From Treponema ruminis (GTDB taxonomy: Bacteria; Spirochaetota; Spirochaetia; Treponematales; Treponemataceae): a stretch of DNA of 64,000 nt. Each line of letters opens with the position of its first letter. Within the stretch, counting starts at the first letter, position 1. The DNA is taken from positions 2,170,001 through 2,234,000 of the forward strand of contig CP031518.1 of the NCBI GenBank assembly GCA_017161305.1. The letters are read 5' to 3'. Of this stretch, positions 7,887 to 16,359 are shown piece after piece. The notes beneath the pieces were generated by a model. That model saw only the letters and a list, made by a program, of their open reading frames with translations. It did not search any database and was not told the DNA's origin. The position numbers and the translations under genes are program-made.

Positions 7887-9515
7887 ATGAGAAAAGCTGG
7901 AATTTTAATGCATCCGACTAGTTTACCGGGAAGTGCCGGGATTGGCACCTTCGGAAAGTCGGCTTTTGCTTTTGTTGATTTTTTGGAAAAGGCCGGAATG
8001 AAAATCTGGCAGCTTTTACCGCTTGGCCCTACAGGCTACGGTGACAGCCCTTATCAGTCATTTTCTACTTTTGCCCTCAATCCTCTTCTTATTGATTTTG
8101 AAGATTTAGTCGCTCGTGGCTGGGCAAGTCCAAAACTGACAAAAAAGCCTTCCTATATAAAGACTAAGGGCGACGTTGATTTTGGCTCTGTCGTCTGGTG
8201 GAAAAGCCATGCCCTCAAAGAAATTGCAAAATATTTCCTTGAGCTGATTACAAATCCTGATGTCTCTGCTTCTGATAATTTTGATCCAAACACAAAGATG
8301 GAATTCTTCACCTTCTGCCGTGAAAATCAGTACTGGCTGCGCGATTATGCGGCTTTCATGAGCATCAAGTCTTTCTACGATGCAAAGGCTGCAAAACAGG
8401 CCGAAGAAGAAAAATGCGCCGTAAACGGAACCTGGAACGTCTACTGGGAGAAAAATCTTTCAAAGCACGATGAAAAGGCCGTCGAAAAATGGATTAACGA
8501 GCATACCGAGGACTTTTTACAGACCGAAGTAATTCAGTTCTTTGCGGCAAAACAGTGGGCTTGCGTTCACGAATATGCCCGCTCAAAGGGGATTGAGATT
8601 GTCGGCGATGTTCCGATTTTTGTTGCCGCAGATTCAAGCGACGTCTGGGCTAACCAAAAATTATTCCAGATTGGAAAAGACGGCAAATTTACCGGCGTGG
8701 CTGGTGTTCCGCCTGATTATTTCTCTGCCACAGGTCAGCTTTGGGGAAATCCTCTTTATGACTGGAAGGCCATGAAAAAAGACGGTTACGCATGGTGGAT
8801 TGCCCGCGTTAAAAAAATGCTTTCTTTGGTCGACTATGTCAGAATCGATCATTTCCGTGGATTTGAGTCATACTGGTCTGTTCCGTTCGGAAGCCTTACA
8901 GCTGAGACAGGAAAATGGGAGAAGGGCCCTGGAATCGAGCTTTTCGATGCTATTAAAAAAGAGCTGGGCGAGCTTCCGCTGATTGCCGAGGATTTGGGAA
9001 TCATCACTGAAGAAGTCCGTGCCCTTCGTGACGAGGCAAAACTTCCAGGCATGAAAGTTCTTCAGTTTGCCTTCGACAAGAATGAATGGAAGGCCGGCGG
9101 CCTCAAAAACGTCTTCCTGCCCCACAATTATGAGGCGACAAATTGCGTGGCTTATACAGGCACTCACGACAATGACACTTCACAGGGCCTCTTTGAGTCT
9201 CTTGATGACGAAAGCCTTGTTTTGATTGCAGATTATCTTACTGGCGAGAAAAATACTGTTGAAGGTGCAAAAAAACTAGTAAGGAGCAAAAAACTTACAA
9301 AAATGTTCGTAAAATCTGCTCTTTCAAGCATTGCTGACATAGCCGTAATTCCTCTTCAGGACGTCTACTGCATCGGAACAAATGCCAGAATGAATACTCC
9401 AAGCACAAGCGGCAAAAACTGGGCCTGGCGGGCAGACAAAAGTCTTATTGAGGGAGCTAAGGCTGAAAAAGCGGCCCAATGGCTTAAAAACTTGAGCGTA
9501 CTCTATGCAAGATAA
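7887..9515 (+). CDS. malQ: 4-alpha-glucanotransferase (amylomaltase)
   Basis: A 542-residue GH77 enzyme that transfers glucan segments between maltodextrins. Family features seen: the N-terminal HPTSLPG...GIGTFG block, LLPLGPTGYGDSPYQSFS, VDYVRIDHFRGF (catalytic nucleophile Asp), IAEDLG (acid/base Glu) and YTGTHDNDT. The start at 7887 is set by AAGGAGA eight bases upstream; the longer frame from 7863 has no ribosome binding site. The end overlaps the next gene by 11 bases, so the chromate-transporter pair may be cotranscribed. Confidence 0.92.
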   Translation: MRKAGILMHPTSLPGSAGIGTFGKSAFAFVDFLEKAGMKIWQLLPLGPTGYGDSPYQSFSTFALNPLLIDFEDLVARGWASPKLTKKPSYIKTKGDVDFGSVVWWKSHALKEIAKYFLELITNPDVSASDNFDPNTKMEFFTFCRENQYWLRDYAAFMSIKSFYDAKAAKQAEEEKCAVNGTWNVYWEKNLSKHDEKAVEKWINEHTEDFLQTEVIQFFAAKQWACVHEYARSKGIEIVGDVPIFVAADSSDVWANQKLFQIGKDGKFTGVAGVPPDYFSATGQLWGNPLYDWKAMKKDGYAWWIARVKKMLSLVDYVRIDHFRGFESYWSVPFGSLTAETGKWEKGPGIELFDAIKKELGELPLIAEDLGIITEEVRALRDEAKLPGMKVLQFAFDKNEWKAGGLKNVFLPHNYEATNCVAYTGTHDNDTSQGLFESLDDESLVLIADYLTGEKNTVEGAKKLVRSKKLTKMFVKSALSSIADIAVIPLQDVYCIGTNARMNTPSTSGKNWAWRADKSLIEGAKAEKAAQWLKNLSVLYAR

Positions 9516-10065
9516 AAAACTGAAAATCTTATGGGAACTTTTTTCGGTCTTTTTTAAGGTCGGAATCTGTACTTTTGGCGGTGGAATTGCCATGCTTCCG
9601 ATTCTAGAGCGGGAGCTTAGCGAAAAACGCGGCTGGGTGACTGGCGATGAACTTCTGGATTATTTTGCCATAGGGCAGAGCACTCCGGGAATCATCGCGG
9701 TCAATGTCGCCACTTTCGTCGGCTATAAAAAGGCCGGTCTTCTTGGCGGCTGCATCGCAACTTTCGGTATGGTCTTTCCTTCGATCATCATCATCACGCT
9801 GATTGCAAAATTCATTTCGAATTTCAGTGAAATTACCTGGGTAAAAAAGGCCCTCACTGGAATCAACGTCGCAGTTGCGGCAATCCTTACAAACGCCGTC
9901 TACACTTTCTCAAAAAAATCCGTTAAAAACCTCTTCGGATTTATTCTTCTCGTCCTTTCCTTCGTGCTGATTTTTATTTTCAAGGTCAGTACTGTTTATA
10001 TAATTTTCGGAAGCGCAATCCTTGGCGTGATTATAGCTGCCTGCCGCGGGGAGTTTAGAAAATGA
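9505..10065 (+). CDS. Chromate transporter family protein, first half
   Basis: A 186-residue CHR-domain membrane protein with GICTFGGGIAMLPILE and the GQSTPGIIAVN motif near the N-terminus and about five to six helices. Single-domain CHR proteins occur as adjacent pairs whose two products act together in place of one long ChrA. The second half follows with a four-base overlap (ATGA). The family exports chromate in characterised members, but many such pairs have untested substrates. The start overlaps the end of malQ. Confidence 0.82.
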   Translation: MQDKKLKILWELFSVFFKVGICTFGGGIAMLPILERELSEKRGWVTGDELLDYFAIGQSTPGIIAVNVATFVGYKKAGLLGGCIATFGMVFPSIIIITLIAKFISNFSEITWVKKALTGINVAVAAILTNAVYTFSKKSVKNLFGFILLVLSFVLIFIFKVSTVYIIFGSAILGVIIAACRGEFRK

Positions 10066-10682
10066 TAGATTTTATGATTTCTCAGATTCAGGACCAGAGT
10101 GGAATCGGACTTTTCTGCCTCATTGCAGTTTTCTTTTACGTCGGCCTGATTACAATCGGCGGCGGTCAGGTTGCAATCACCGTCATGCAGCAGGTTCTTG
10201 TAGACCAGTTCCACCTGATTGACGACGCCTTTTTCTTCAACATGGTCGCGATTTCTGAAAGTACGCCGGGCCCGATTGGAATCAATATTGCCACTTACAT
10301 CGGAACTGAGCTCTACGGTGTCTGGGGCGGATTTTTCTCAACTCTGGGCGAAGTCCTTCCTTCCCTGATTTGTATCGTTCTGATTGCAAAATTCTTCGGA
10401 AGCTTTGCAGAAAAGAAGGGCGTAAAGGCTGCCTTTTCAACCCTCCGTCCTGCCGTTTCCGGGGTAATCGCCGTTGCAGCCGCAAGAATCATTATAATTG
10501 CGCTTTTTGTCGTCCGCGAGGGATTTTTGCTTTCTTCTCCTTCGACCTGGAACGAAAACCTTCAGATTTACGGAGTCAGCGCGATTTTCTATTGCCTCTG
10601 TCTTTCGGTTTTATTCAGGACCAAGATTCATCCGGTCTTTCTGGTTGCGGCTGGGGCTCTTTTCGGCGCCATTTTCTGTTGA
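10062..10682 (+). CDS. Chromate transporter family protein, second half
   Basis: A 206-residue partner of the preceding gene with the same CHR-domain signatures (GLITIGGGQVAITVMQ, SESTPGPIGIN). The shared halves and the overlapping stop and start codons argue for translational coupling and a hetero-oligomeric inner-membrane transporter. The substrate is not certain. Confidence 0.82.
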   Translation: MIDFMISQIQDQSGIGLFCLIAVFFYVGLITIGGGQVAITVMQQVLVDQFHLIDDAFFFNMVAISESTPGPIGINIATYIGTELYGVWGGFFSTLGEVLPSLICIVLIAKFFGSFAEKKGVKAAFSTLRPAVSGVIAVAAARIIIIALFVVREGFLLSSPSTWNENLQIYGVSAIFYCLCLSVLFRTKIHPVFLVAAGALFGAIFC

Positions 10683-10711
10683 TTTTTACTCGCTTTTTAA
10701 GGAAAGCATGC

Positions 10712-10717
10712 TATAAT
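10712..10717 (+). promoter_or_regulatory. -10 box of deoD
   Basis: A perfect TATAAT ends six bases before the ATG at 10724; no ribosome binding site is present. The sequence at the -35 position (CTCGCT) is poor. Confidence 0.45.
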
Positions 10718-10723
10718 TAAAGC

Positions 10724-11434
10724 ATGAGTACACATATCAACGCGCCAGAGGGCGCAATCGCTCCAAATGTCTTGCTTCCGGGCGACCCTTTGCGGGCAAA
10801 ATTCATCGCAGAAAATTTTCTTGAGAATGCCAAGTGCTACAATGAAGTACGCGGCATGTTCGGCTTTACCGGCACTTACAAGGGTGTTCCTGTAAGCGTT
10901 CAGGGAACAGGCATGGGACAGCCTTCGCTTTCAATCTATGCAACCGAGCTTTTTAAGTTCTACAATGTACAGACTGCAATCCGCGTTGGCACTTGTGGCG
11001 CTGTCAGCGAAAAAACTCAGCTCCGCGACACAATCCTCGTCAATTCAGCATGTTCTGATTCCTGCCTGCTCAACCAGCGCTTTGGCAACATGCACTTTGC
11101 TCCAACGGCTTCATTCGAGCTTGTAAAGGCTGCTGACAAGGTTGCCGGAGAAATGGGAATCCGCTACTGCGTCGGTTCTGTGGCTTCAAGTGACTTTTTC
11201 TACGATAAAAATGAAAACTGGAAGAAGTGGGCTGAATACGGCGTTCTTGGAATCGAAATGGAAAGTGCAGAGCTTTTCACTCTCGCCGCTGAATACAAAA
11301 GGCGGGCCATGGCAATCATGACTGTAAGCGACCACATCCTGCTCGGAGGCGCCACAACAGCCGAAGAAAGACAAACGACCTTCACCAACATGATGAAAGT
11401 CGCTCTTGAAACGATTGTTGCTGTCAACAAGTAA
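10724..11434 (+). CDS. deoD: Purine nucleoside phosphorylase, DeoD type
   Basis: A 236-residue hexameric-type phosphorylase that cleaves purine (deoxy)nucleosides to base plus (deoxy)ribose-1-phosphate. Motifs typical of DeoD: the N-terminal [20 protein letters not shown] segment, [28 protein letters not shown] and [10 protein letters not shown]. Length is as expected. Monocistronic, with a strong shared terminator downstream. Confidence 0.93.
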   Translation: MSTHINAPEGAIAPNVLLPGDPLRAKFIAENFLENAKCYNEVRGMFGFTGTYKGVPVSVQGTGMGQPSLSIYATELFKFYNVQTAIRVGTCGAVSEKTQLRDTILVNSACSDSCLLNQRFGNMHFAPTASFELVKAADKVAGEMGIRYCVGSVASSDFFYDKNENWKKWAEYGVLGIEMESAELFTLAAEYKRRAMAIMTVSDHILLGGATTAEERQTTFTNMMKVALETIVAVNK

Positions 11435-11438
11435 AAAA

Positions 11439-11468
11439 ATGTCGGGCTCTAGCCCGACATTTTTTTTT
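11439..11468. terminator. Bidirectional intrinsic terminator between deoD and asd
   Basis: Inverted repeat ATGTCGGGCT / AGCCCGACAT (11439-11448 and 11451-11460) with an A-run before and a T-run after it. It serves the two convergent genes; the T-run overlaps the asd stop codon. Confidence 0.85.
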
Positions 11469-12564
11469 AGTCAAAGAAGCCCTTAGCTTTCAAGAGCTCT
11501 GCGTTCAAGATGCCGCCCAATGCTGCACCACGTTTTGTGTTGTGGCTCAGGGCTACGAACTTGATGTCGAATACGTTGCACTTGCGGAGTCGGCCGAGAA
11601 CACATGCCATGCCTTTTTCTGTGTCACGGTCACGGTTTGGCTGCGGACGGTTCTCTTCTTCGCGGTAAACGATAGGATGCTCCGGTGCACTTGGCAATTT
11701 GAGCTCCTGTGGAAGAGACTTGAAGTTTTCCCATACTTTGAGGACTTCCTCAAGGCTTGGCTTTTTGTCTTCCGGCAAGTCGAACTCAAGGTTTACGCTT
11801 GCTGTGTGTCCGTCGATTACAGGAACGCGTGTACATGTTGAAGAAACAATCGGACCTGCCGCATTCTCAATCTTTCCGTCTTTAACGCTTCCCAAAATCT
11901 TGAGACATTCTTTTTCAGTCTTTTCTTCCTCACCGCCGATATATGGAACGATGTTGTCAATCATGTCGAATGATGGAACGCCCGGGTAACCAGCGCCAGA
12001 AACTGCCTGCAAAGTTGTAACGATCATGCGCTTAACAGGATAGCCTGCCTGCTGCAAAGCGTAGAGAGGCATCATGTATGTCTGCAAAGAGCAGTTTGGT
12101 TTTACTGCAACGAAGCCCTTGTCCCAGCCATGATGTTTTTTCTGCTCAGCGATTACATCGAGATGTGAGTAGTTGATTTCAGGGATGAGCATTGGAACGT
12201 CTTCTGTCCAGCGGTTTGCGCTTGCGTTAGAAACGACCGGGATTCCTTCTGCTGCATAAGCTGCTTCCAAAGCTTTGATTTCGTCCTTTCCCATTTCGAG
12301 AGCTGAGAAAACGAAACGGCACTTGCCGAGAGCGGCTTTCGGATCGTTTGCGTCCTGAACGATCAAATCTTTTACGTCGCAAGGAATGTTTGCGCCGATG
12401 AGCCAGCGGTTAGCGACAGCCTCTTTGTAAGCCTTTCCTGCTGAGCGAGGGCTAGCTGCAACATAAGTTACCTTGAACCACGGATGATCTTCCAAAAGCT
12501 TAATATAGCGCTGGCCAACCATACCAGTTGCGCCCAAAACACCAACATTAATCTTGTCTGCCAT
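11467..12564 (-). CDS. asd: Aspartate-semialdehyde dehydrogenase
   Basis: A 365-residue NADPH enzyme that reduces aspartyl phosphate to aspartate semialdehyde, upstream of lysine, DAP, threonine and methionine. NAD-binding GVLGATGMVGQRY lies at the N-terminus and the catalytic Cys sits in VKPNCSLQTYM. The sequence looks like the archaeal/fungal-type branch. The start at 12564 is chosen because AGGAGA lies nine bases upstream; the longer frame overlaps dapA. It follows dapA directly, so both DAP-pathway genes share one message. Confidence 0.92.
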   Translation of the reverse strand: MADKINVGVLGATGMVGQRYIKLLEDHPWFKVTYVAASPRSAGKAYKEAVANRWLIGANIPCDVKDLIVQDANDPKAALGKCRFVFSALEMGKDEIKALEAAYAAEGIPVVSNASANRWTEDVPMLIPEINYSHLDVIAEQKKHHGWDKGFVAVKPNCSLQTYMMPLYALQQAGYPVKRMIVTTLQAVSGAGYPGVPSFDMIDNIVPYIGGEEEKTEKECLKILGSVKDGKIENAAGPIVSSTCTRVPVIDGHTASVNLEFDLPEDKKPSLEEVLKVWENFKSLPQELKLPSAPEHPIVYREEENRPQPNRDRDTEKGMACVLGRLRKCNVFDIKFVALSHNTKRGAALGGILNAELLKAKGFFD

Positions 12565-12592
12565 AATAATTTCTCCTGCTTTTTTACATGGA

Positions 12593-13507
12593 TTACAAAT
12601 CACACTCTTTGAGTGCTTTTTCGATTACTTTCTTTGCATCGTCTGTTACGTCAACCAAAGGCAGACGGCAAGGACCTGCTGCCATTCCCTTGACGTTCAT
12701 TGCGTATTTGATTGAAGTCGGGTTACCGTCAACGAAAGCTGCCTTGAAGAACGGTGCCAGGCGGTAGTGAATCTTGCGAGCTGCCGCGATGTCTCCGTCC
12801 AAAGCTTTGTTTGCAAGCTCTGCCACAATTGCAGGAGCGAGATTTGAAACAACGGAAATGATTCCGTCTCCGCCCATTGCAATCAACGGCAAAGTGAGGC
12901 CGTCGTCACCGCTCAAAACGGCGAAATCAGGCTTCTTTGACTTAATCTGTGCGATAACGTCCATCATCTGATTGATGTTGCCGCTTGCTTCCTTGACACC
13001 AACGATGTTCGGCAATTCGGCAATTCGAGCCAAAGTGTCGGTCGTGATGTTAGTGCCTGTTCGGCCCTGAATATTATAAACAACGATAGGAATTCCTACC
13101 TTTGAAACTGCCTCAAAGTGGCGGAAAATGCCTTCTTTTGATGGTTTGTTGTAGTATGGAGTGACGACCAGTGCTGCGTCTGCCCCAGCTTTTTTTGCGC
13201 GCTCGCAGTATTTGACTGCATCTTTAGTGTTGTTGCTTCCCGCTCCGAGAACGACTGGAATTTTTTTGCCAGATTTTTTCTCGAATGATTTGACTTCTTC
13301 CATGACAATCTCAATGAGTTTGTCTTCTTCTGAGCCTGGAGTCTCGTCCAATGTGGGAGTTTCAGCTGTAGTTCCGAGCGGAACAAGACCGTCAATGCCC
13401 TGCTCAAGCTGGAAGATAACATTCTTTCTGAAACCTTCGTAATCCACCGAACCATCTTGGTTCATCGGTGTGATCATAGCTGTAAATGCACCGCGCAATT
13501 TAACCAT
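12593..13507 (-). CDS. dapA: 4-hydroxy-tetrahydrodipicolinate synthase
   Basis: A 304-residue enzyme that condenses pyruvate with aspartate semialdehyde. Seen: the LGTTAETPTL loop, the Tyr of VVYNIQGRTGTNI and the Schiff-base Lys in GVKEASGN. A GAGG ribosome binding site precedes the ATG. It leads the dapA-asd operon; lysA lies apart at 28231. Together they support lysine and DAP synthesis, although spirochaetal peptidoglycan often uses ornithine. Confidence 0.93.
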   Translation of the reverse strand: MVKLRGAFTAMITPMNQDGSVDYEGFRKNVIFQLEQGIDGLVPLGTTAETPTLDETPGSEEDKLIEIVMEEVKSFEKKSGKKIPVVLGAGSNNTKDAVKYCERAKKAGADAALVVTPYYNKPSKEGIFRHFEAVSKVGIPIVVYNIQGRTGTNITTDTLARIAELPNIVGVKEASGNINQMMDVIAQIKSKKPDFAVLSGDDGLTLPLIAMGGDGIISVVSNLAPAIVAELANKALDGDIAAARKIHYRLAPFFKAAFVDGNPTSIKYAMNVKGMAAGPCRLPLVDVTDDAKKVIEKALKECDL

Positions 13508-13570
13508 TTTTGAACCTCGTTTTCTTAGGTAAAAGTGAGAATATTTTAATAAAAAACTGTGATTTAGACA

Positions 13571-13600
13571 ATTGTTAATTCAAATATTGTTAGTTCAAAT
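13571..13600. repeat. Tandem 15-bp repeat upstream of bioW
   Basis: ATTGTTAATTCAAAT is followed immediately by ATTGTTAGTTCAAAT, two units differing at one base. It lies between the divergent dapA and bioW starts and could be a regulator site; no known regulator is matched. Confidence 0.5.
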
Positions 13601-13690
13601 ATGGAATATGAAAAATCGCATGAAGCATAGTTAGTCAACAAATTAGAATCGTATGAATTATAAATGTAAACCAAAAATATAGTTTATAAG

Positions 13691-13719
13691 TTGACAATTC
13701 CCTTTCATCTTCCTATAAT
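13691..13719 (+). promoter_or_regulatory. Consensus sigma-70 promoter of the bio operon
   Basis: TTGACA (13691-13696), exact 17-base spacer, TATAAT (13714-13719). Both boxes match consensus. Just upstream is an imperfect inverted repeat, TGTAAAC / GTTTATA, that could bind a biotin repressor, although its half-site spacing is shorter than usual for BirA. Confidence 0.75.
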
Positions 13720-13742
13720 TTAAAAAAATCTTAGGGGCAACT

Positions 13743-14492
13743 GTGTTCAGCATAAAAATGCGCTCAAGTCTGGGCGGAAAAAACGGTGTCGGCGGAAAGC
13801 ATATTTCAGGAGCCGAGCGGATTGTAAAATCTTGTGATGTAGAAAAAACAGTTTCATCTCTTTTGGAGAGGGCAAGGAATCACGAGCGGGGAAAGGCAGA
13901 TTTCATCAACATAAAAGTTCAGGAAGTAAACGAAAACGAGGCTGTCAGAGTTCCGCTTTTAAAAATCACTTCAAAAAAAACTTCATCAAAATCAGAAGGA
14001 AGGTCTTTTGCAAAGTCCGAGCTTTTAAGAATCGGTGTCTCAGAAACCGCCGTAAAAAATGCCTTTGAGGCCCTTGAAAGCCTTTCCGACTCCATGCGGG
14101 GAGCAATTGTCCTTGATGCAGATTCTGGCGAACGGCTCGACAGCTTTGGAATGAGGGGTGTGCGCTGCTCAAACATGGATGTTGCCGACAAAGACGAATA
14201 CGAAAAAAAACTTTCCGAGCTGAATATGGCAGGCGAACATGCGCGTGAAGCTCTTGTTTTGGCTTCAAAAGTGGTGAACGCAAAAGGTGCTGTTGCAGAG
14301 CTTTGCTGGTCAGACGATCCGAATTATGTTACAGGCTATGTCGCTTCTCCAAAATTCGGCTACACAAGAATTTCTGTCATGAAGGATTTGGGAGATTATG
14401 TCGGCGGCCGTGTCTTTTTTGTGCGCCTTCCGATTGATTTGGATTCTTACATTGACTATTTACAAAATCAAGTTGTGCTGGTGGAAGTATGA
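13743..14492 (+). CDS. bioW: 6-carboxyhexanoate-CoA ligase (pimeloyl-CoA synthetase)
   Basis: A 249-residue BioW enzyme that activates pimelate to pimeloyl-CoA, the first dedicated biotin precursor. The N-terminus (FSIKMRSSLGGKNG, GGKHISGAERIV) and the middle GMRGVRCSNMD segment are typical. It starts with GTG at 13743 behind AGGGG. It leads bioW-bioD-bioF-bioA with four-base overlaps, so the operon is tightly coupled. Using BioW implies that pimelate is taken up or made separately rather than by BioC/BioH. Confidence 0.9.
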   Translation: MFSIKMRSSLGGKNGVGGKHISGAERIVKSCDVEKTVSSLLERARNHERGKADFINIKVQEVNENEAVRVPLLKITSKKTSSKSEGRSFAKSELLRIGVSETAVKNAFEALESLSDSMRGAIVLDADSGERLDSFGMRGVRCSNMDVADKDEYEKKLSELNMAGEHAREALVLASKVVNAKGAVAELCWSDDPNYVTGYVASPKFGYTRISVMKDLGDYVGGRVFFVRLPIDLDSYIDYLQNQVVLVEV

Positions 14493-15181
14493 GCAAGAAT
14501 TTATTCATCACAGGAACAGGAACTGATATTGGAAAAACCTTTGTCTCAGCCCTGATTGTAAAAAAACTTTCCGAAAAAGCAAAATCCGGCTACTTCAAGG
14601 CAGCCATGAGCGGAAACGAACGTGAAAGCGACGGATCTTTGATTCCGGGCGACGCAAAATTCGTAAAAGAAAAGGCAAAAATCGGCCAGGGGCTTGAATC
14701 AATGTGCCCCTTTGTCTACGAAAATGCTTATTCTCCTCACCTGGCATCCAGAATCGAAGGAAATCCCGTGAATCTTGATGTCGTAAAAAAGAATTTTCTT
14801 TCTTTGCAGAATCAGTTTGATTTTCTTACGGTTGAAGGAAGCGGCGGAATCTTGTGCCCGATTGATTTTGATAAAAGTGGCAGCCGAAAAACAATTTTTC
14901 TTGAAGACATAATTTCTTCCCTCAATCTGAACTCCATAATCGTTGCGGATGCGGGGCTTGGAACGATAAATTCCCTTGTCCTCACAGTCCGCTACATGGA
15001 ATCAAAAAATCTCGGAATCAAAGGAATGATTTTCAATCACTTCCATCCCGGAAACATAATGGAAGAAGACAACATCTTCATGTGCGAAAGGCTCACCGGG
15101 CTAAAAACTTTGGCTTGCGTGAAGGCTGGGGAGCAAAATCTCGACATCGACTTTGAAACTTTAAGTGGGCTTTACAAATGA
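14489..15181 (+). CDS. bioD: Dethiobiotin synthetase
   Basis: A 230-residue ATP-dependent enzyme that closes the ureido ring of dethiobiotin. The P-loop is at the N-terminus (GTGTDIGKTFVSA, residues 8-20), followed by the substrate segment EGSGGILCPI. It overlaps bioW and bioF by four bases each. Function is secure from motif and context. Confidence 0.92.
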   Translation: MSKNLFITGTGTDIGKTFVSALIVKKLSEKAKSGYFKAAMSGNERESDGSLIPGDAKFVKEKAKIGQGLESMCPFVYENAYSPHLASRIEGNPVNLDVVKKNFLSLQNQFDFLTVEGSGGILCPIDFDKSGSRKTIFLEDIISSLNLNSIIVADAGLGTINSLVLTVRYMESKNLGIKGMIFNHFHPGNIMEEDNIFMCERLTGLKTLACVKAGEQNLDIDFETLSGLYK

Positions 15182-16359
15182 AAATCTCTGAAATCAAAAA
15201 TGCGCTCGATTTAATAGAAGAAAACAAAAATCTCCGCAAGGTGAAAGACTTTCGCATGCTTTCGGCGACAAAGGCTGTGGACGAAAACAATAAAGAATAC
15301 ACCGTTTTTTCTTCAAACAACTATCTTGGCCTTACCCACGAAAAAAGCGTGATTGAAGCGGGAAAGTCTGCCCTTGCCTTTGGAAGTAGCTCCACCGGCT
15401 CGCGTCTTACAAGCGGCTCTTCATTTGAGCTTTCACTTCTTGAGAAAAATCTTGCGGATTTTAAAGGATGCGAAGATGCCCTTGTTTTTAACACCGGTTA
15501 CATGACAAATCTGGGCGTTTTATATGCCCTTGCCGACAAAAAAAGCGTGATTTTTTCTGACCAGCTGAACCATGCTTCGATTATCGACGGATGCAGAATC
15601 AGCGGGGCAAAAGTTCTGGTCTACAGGCACAACGACATGAATGACCTTGAAAGACTTCTGGCGGGGCTAGGAATCCCGGATAGCTTTCAGATTTTTGTCG
15701 TCTCTGACGGGGTTTTCAGCATGGACGGTGATATTGTGAACCTTCCGGCCCTTCTTGAATTAAAAGCAAAATACAATTTCTGCCTGATTATTGACGATGC
15801 CCATGCGCTTGGAGTAATCGGCGAAAAAGGTCACGGAACTGCCGAATATTACGGACTTGACGGAAAATCGTGCGGAATTGACATTCAGATTGGAACTTTG
15901 AGCAAGGCTCTGGCGGCAGAGGGAGGCTATGCGGCTTCTTCAAAACTAATCTGCGACTATCTTAGAAATAAATCCCGTCCCTTTATCTTTTCAACGGCAC
16001 TTCCTCCATCGGTGGCAGCATCCGCAAACGAAGCCTTAAATCTTTTGAAAACGAACGGAAAATCTCTGGTCGAAAAACTGAACTTCAACACAAGGCTCAT
16101 GCGAAATCTTCTTGAAGATGCGGGCCTTCCGCTTGTCAAAGGCACAACGCCGATAATTCCGATTGTTCTTGGAGAAACAGAAAAAGCCCTGCTTTTTTCC
16201 AGCGAGTGCCTCAAAAACGGAATCCTTCTTTCTGCAATCAGACCGCCTTCGGTGCCGGAGGGAACTTCAAGAATCCGCCTTACAGTCACGGCTGCACATT
16301 CAGAAAAAGAAATCAGAGACTGCGCAAAAATAATTTCAGAACTTTGGAGAAAACTATGA
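15178..16359 (+). CDS. bioF: 8-amino-7-oxononanoate synthase
   Basis: A 393-residue PLP enzyme of the alpha-oxoamine synthase family that joins pimeloyl-CoA and L-alanine. Seen: the SSNNYLGLTHE N-terminal block, the glycine-rich GSSSTGSRLTSGSS, DDAHALGVIGEKGHGT and the PLP lysine in GTLSKALAAEGGY. Its last codons overlap the bioA start (ATGA). Confidence 0.92.
   Translation: MKISEIKNALDLIEENKNLRKVKDFRMLSATKAVDENNKEYTVFSSNNYLGLTHEKSVIEAGKSALAFGSSSTGSRLTSGSSFELSLLEKNLADFKGCEDALVFNTGYMTNLGVLYALADKKSVIFSDQLNHASIIDGCRISGAKVLVYRHNDMNDLERLLAGLGIPDSFQIFVVSDGVFSMDGDIVNLPALLELKAKYNFCLIIDDAHALGVIGEKGHGTAEYYGLDGKSCGIDIQIGTLSKALAAEGGYAASSKLICDYLRNKSRPFIFSTALPPSVAASANEALNLLKTNGKSLVEKLNFNTRLMRNLLEDAGLPLVKGTTPIIPIVLGETEKALLFSSECLKNGILLSAIRPPSVPEGTSRIRLTVTAAHSEKEIRDCAKIISELWRKL

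Noticed and set aside
13655-13690. BirA operator upstream of bioW
   Set aside because: The half-sites TGTAAAC and GTTTATA are suggestive, but the spacing is shorter than the 14-16 bases usual for BirA boxes, so it is mentioned only as an imperfect palindrome.
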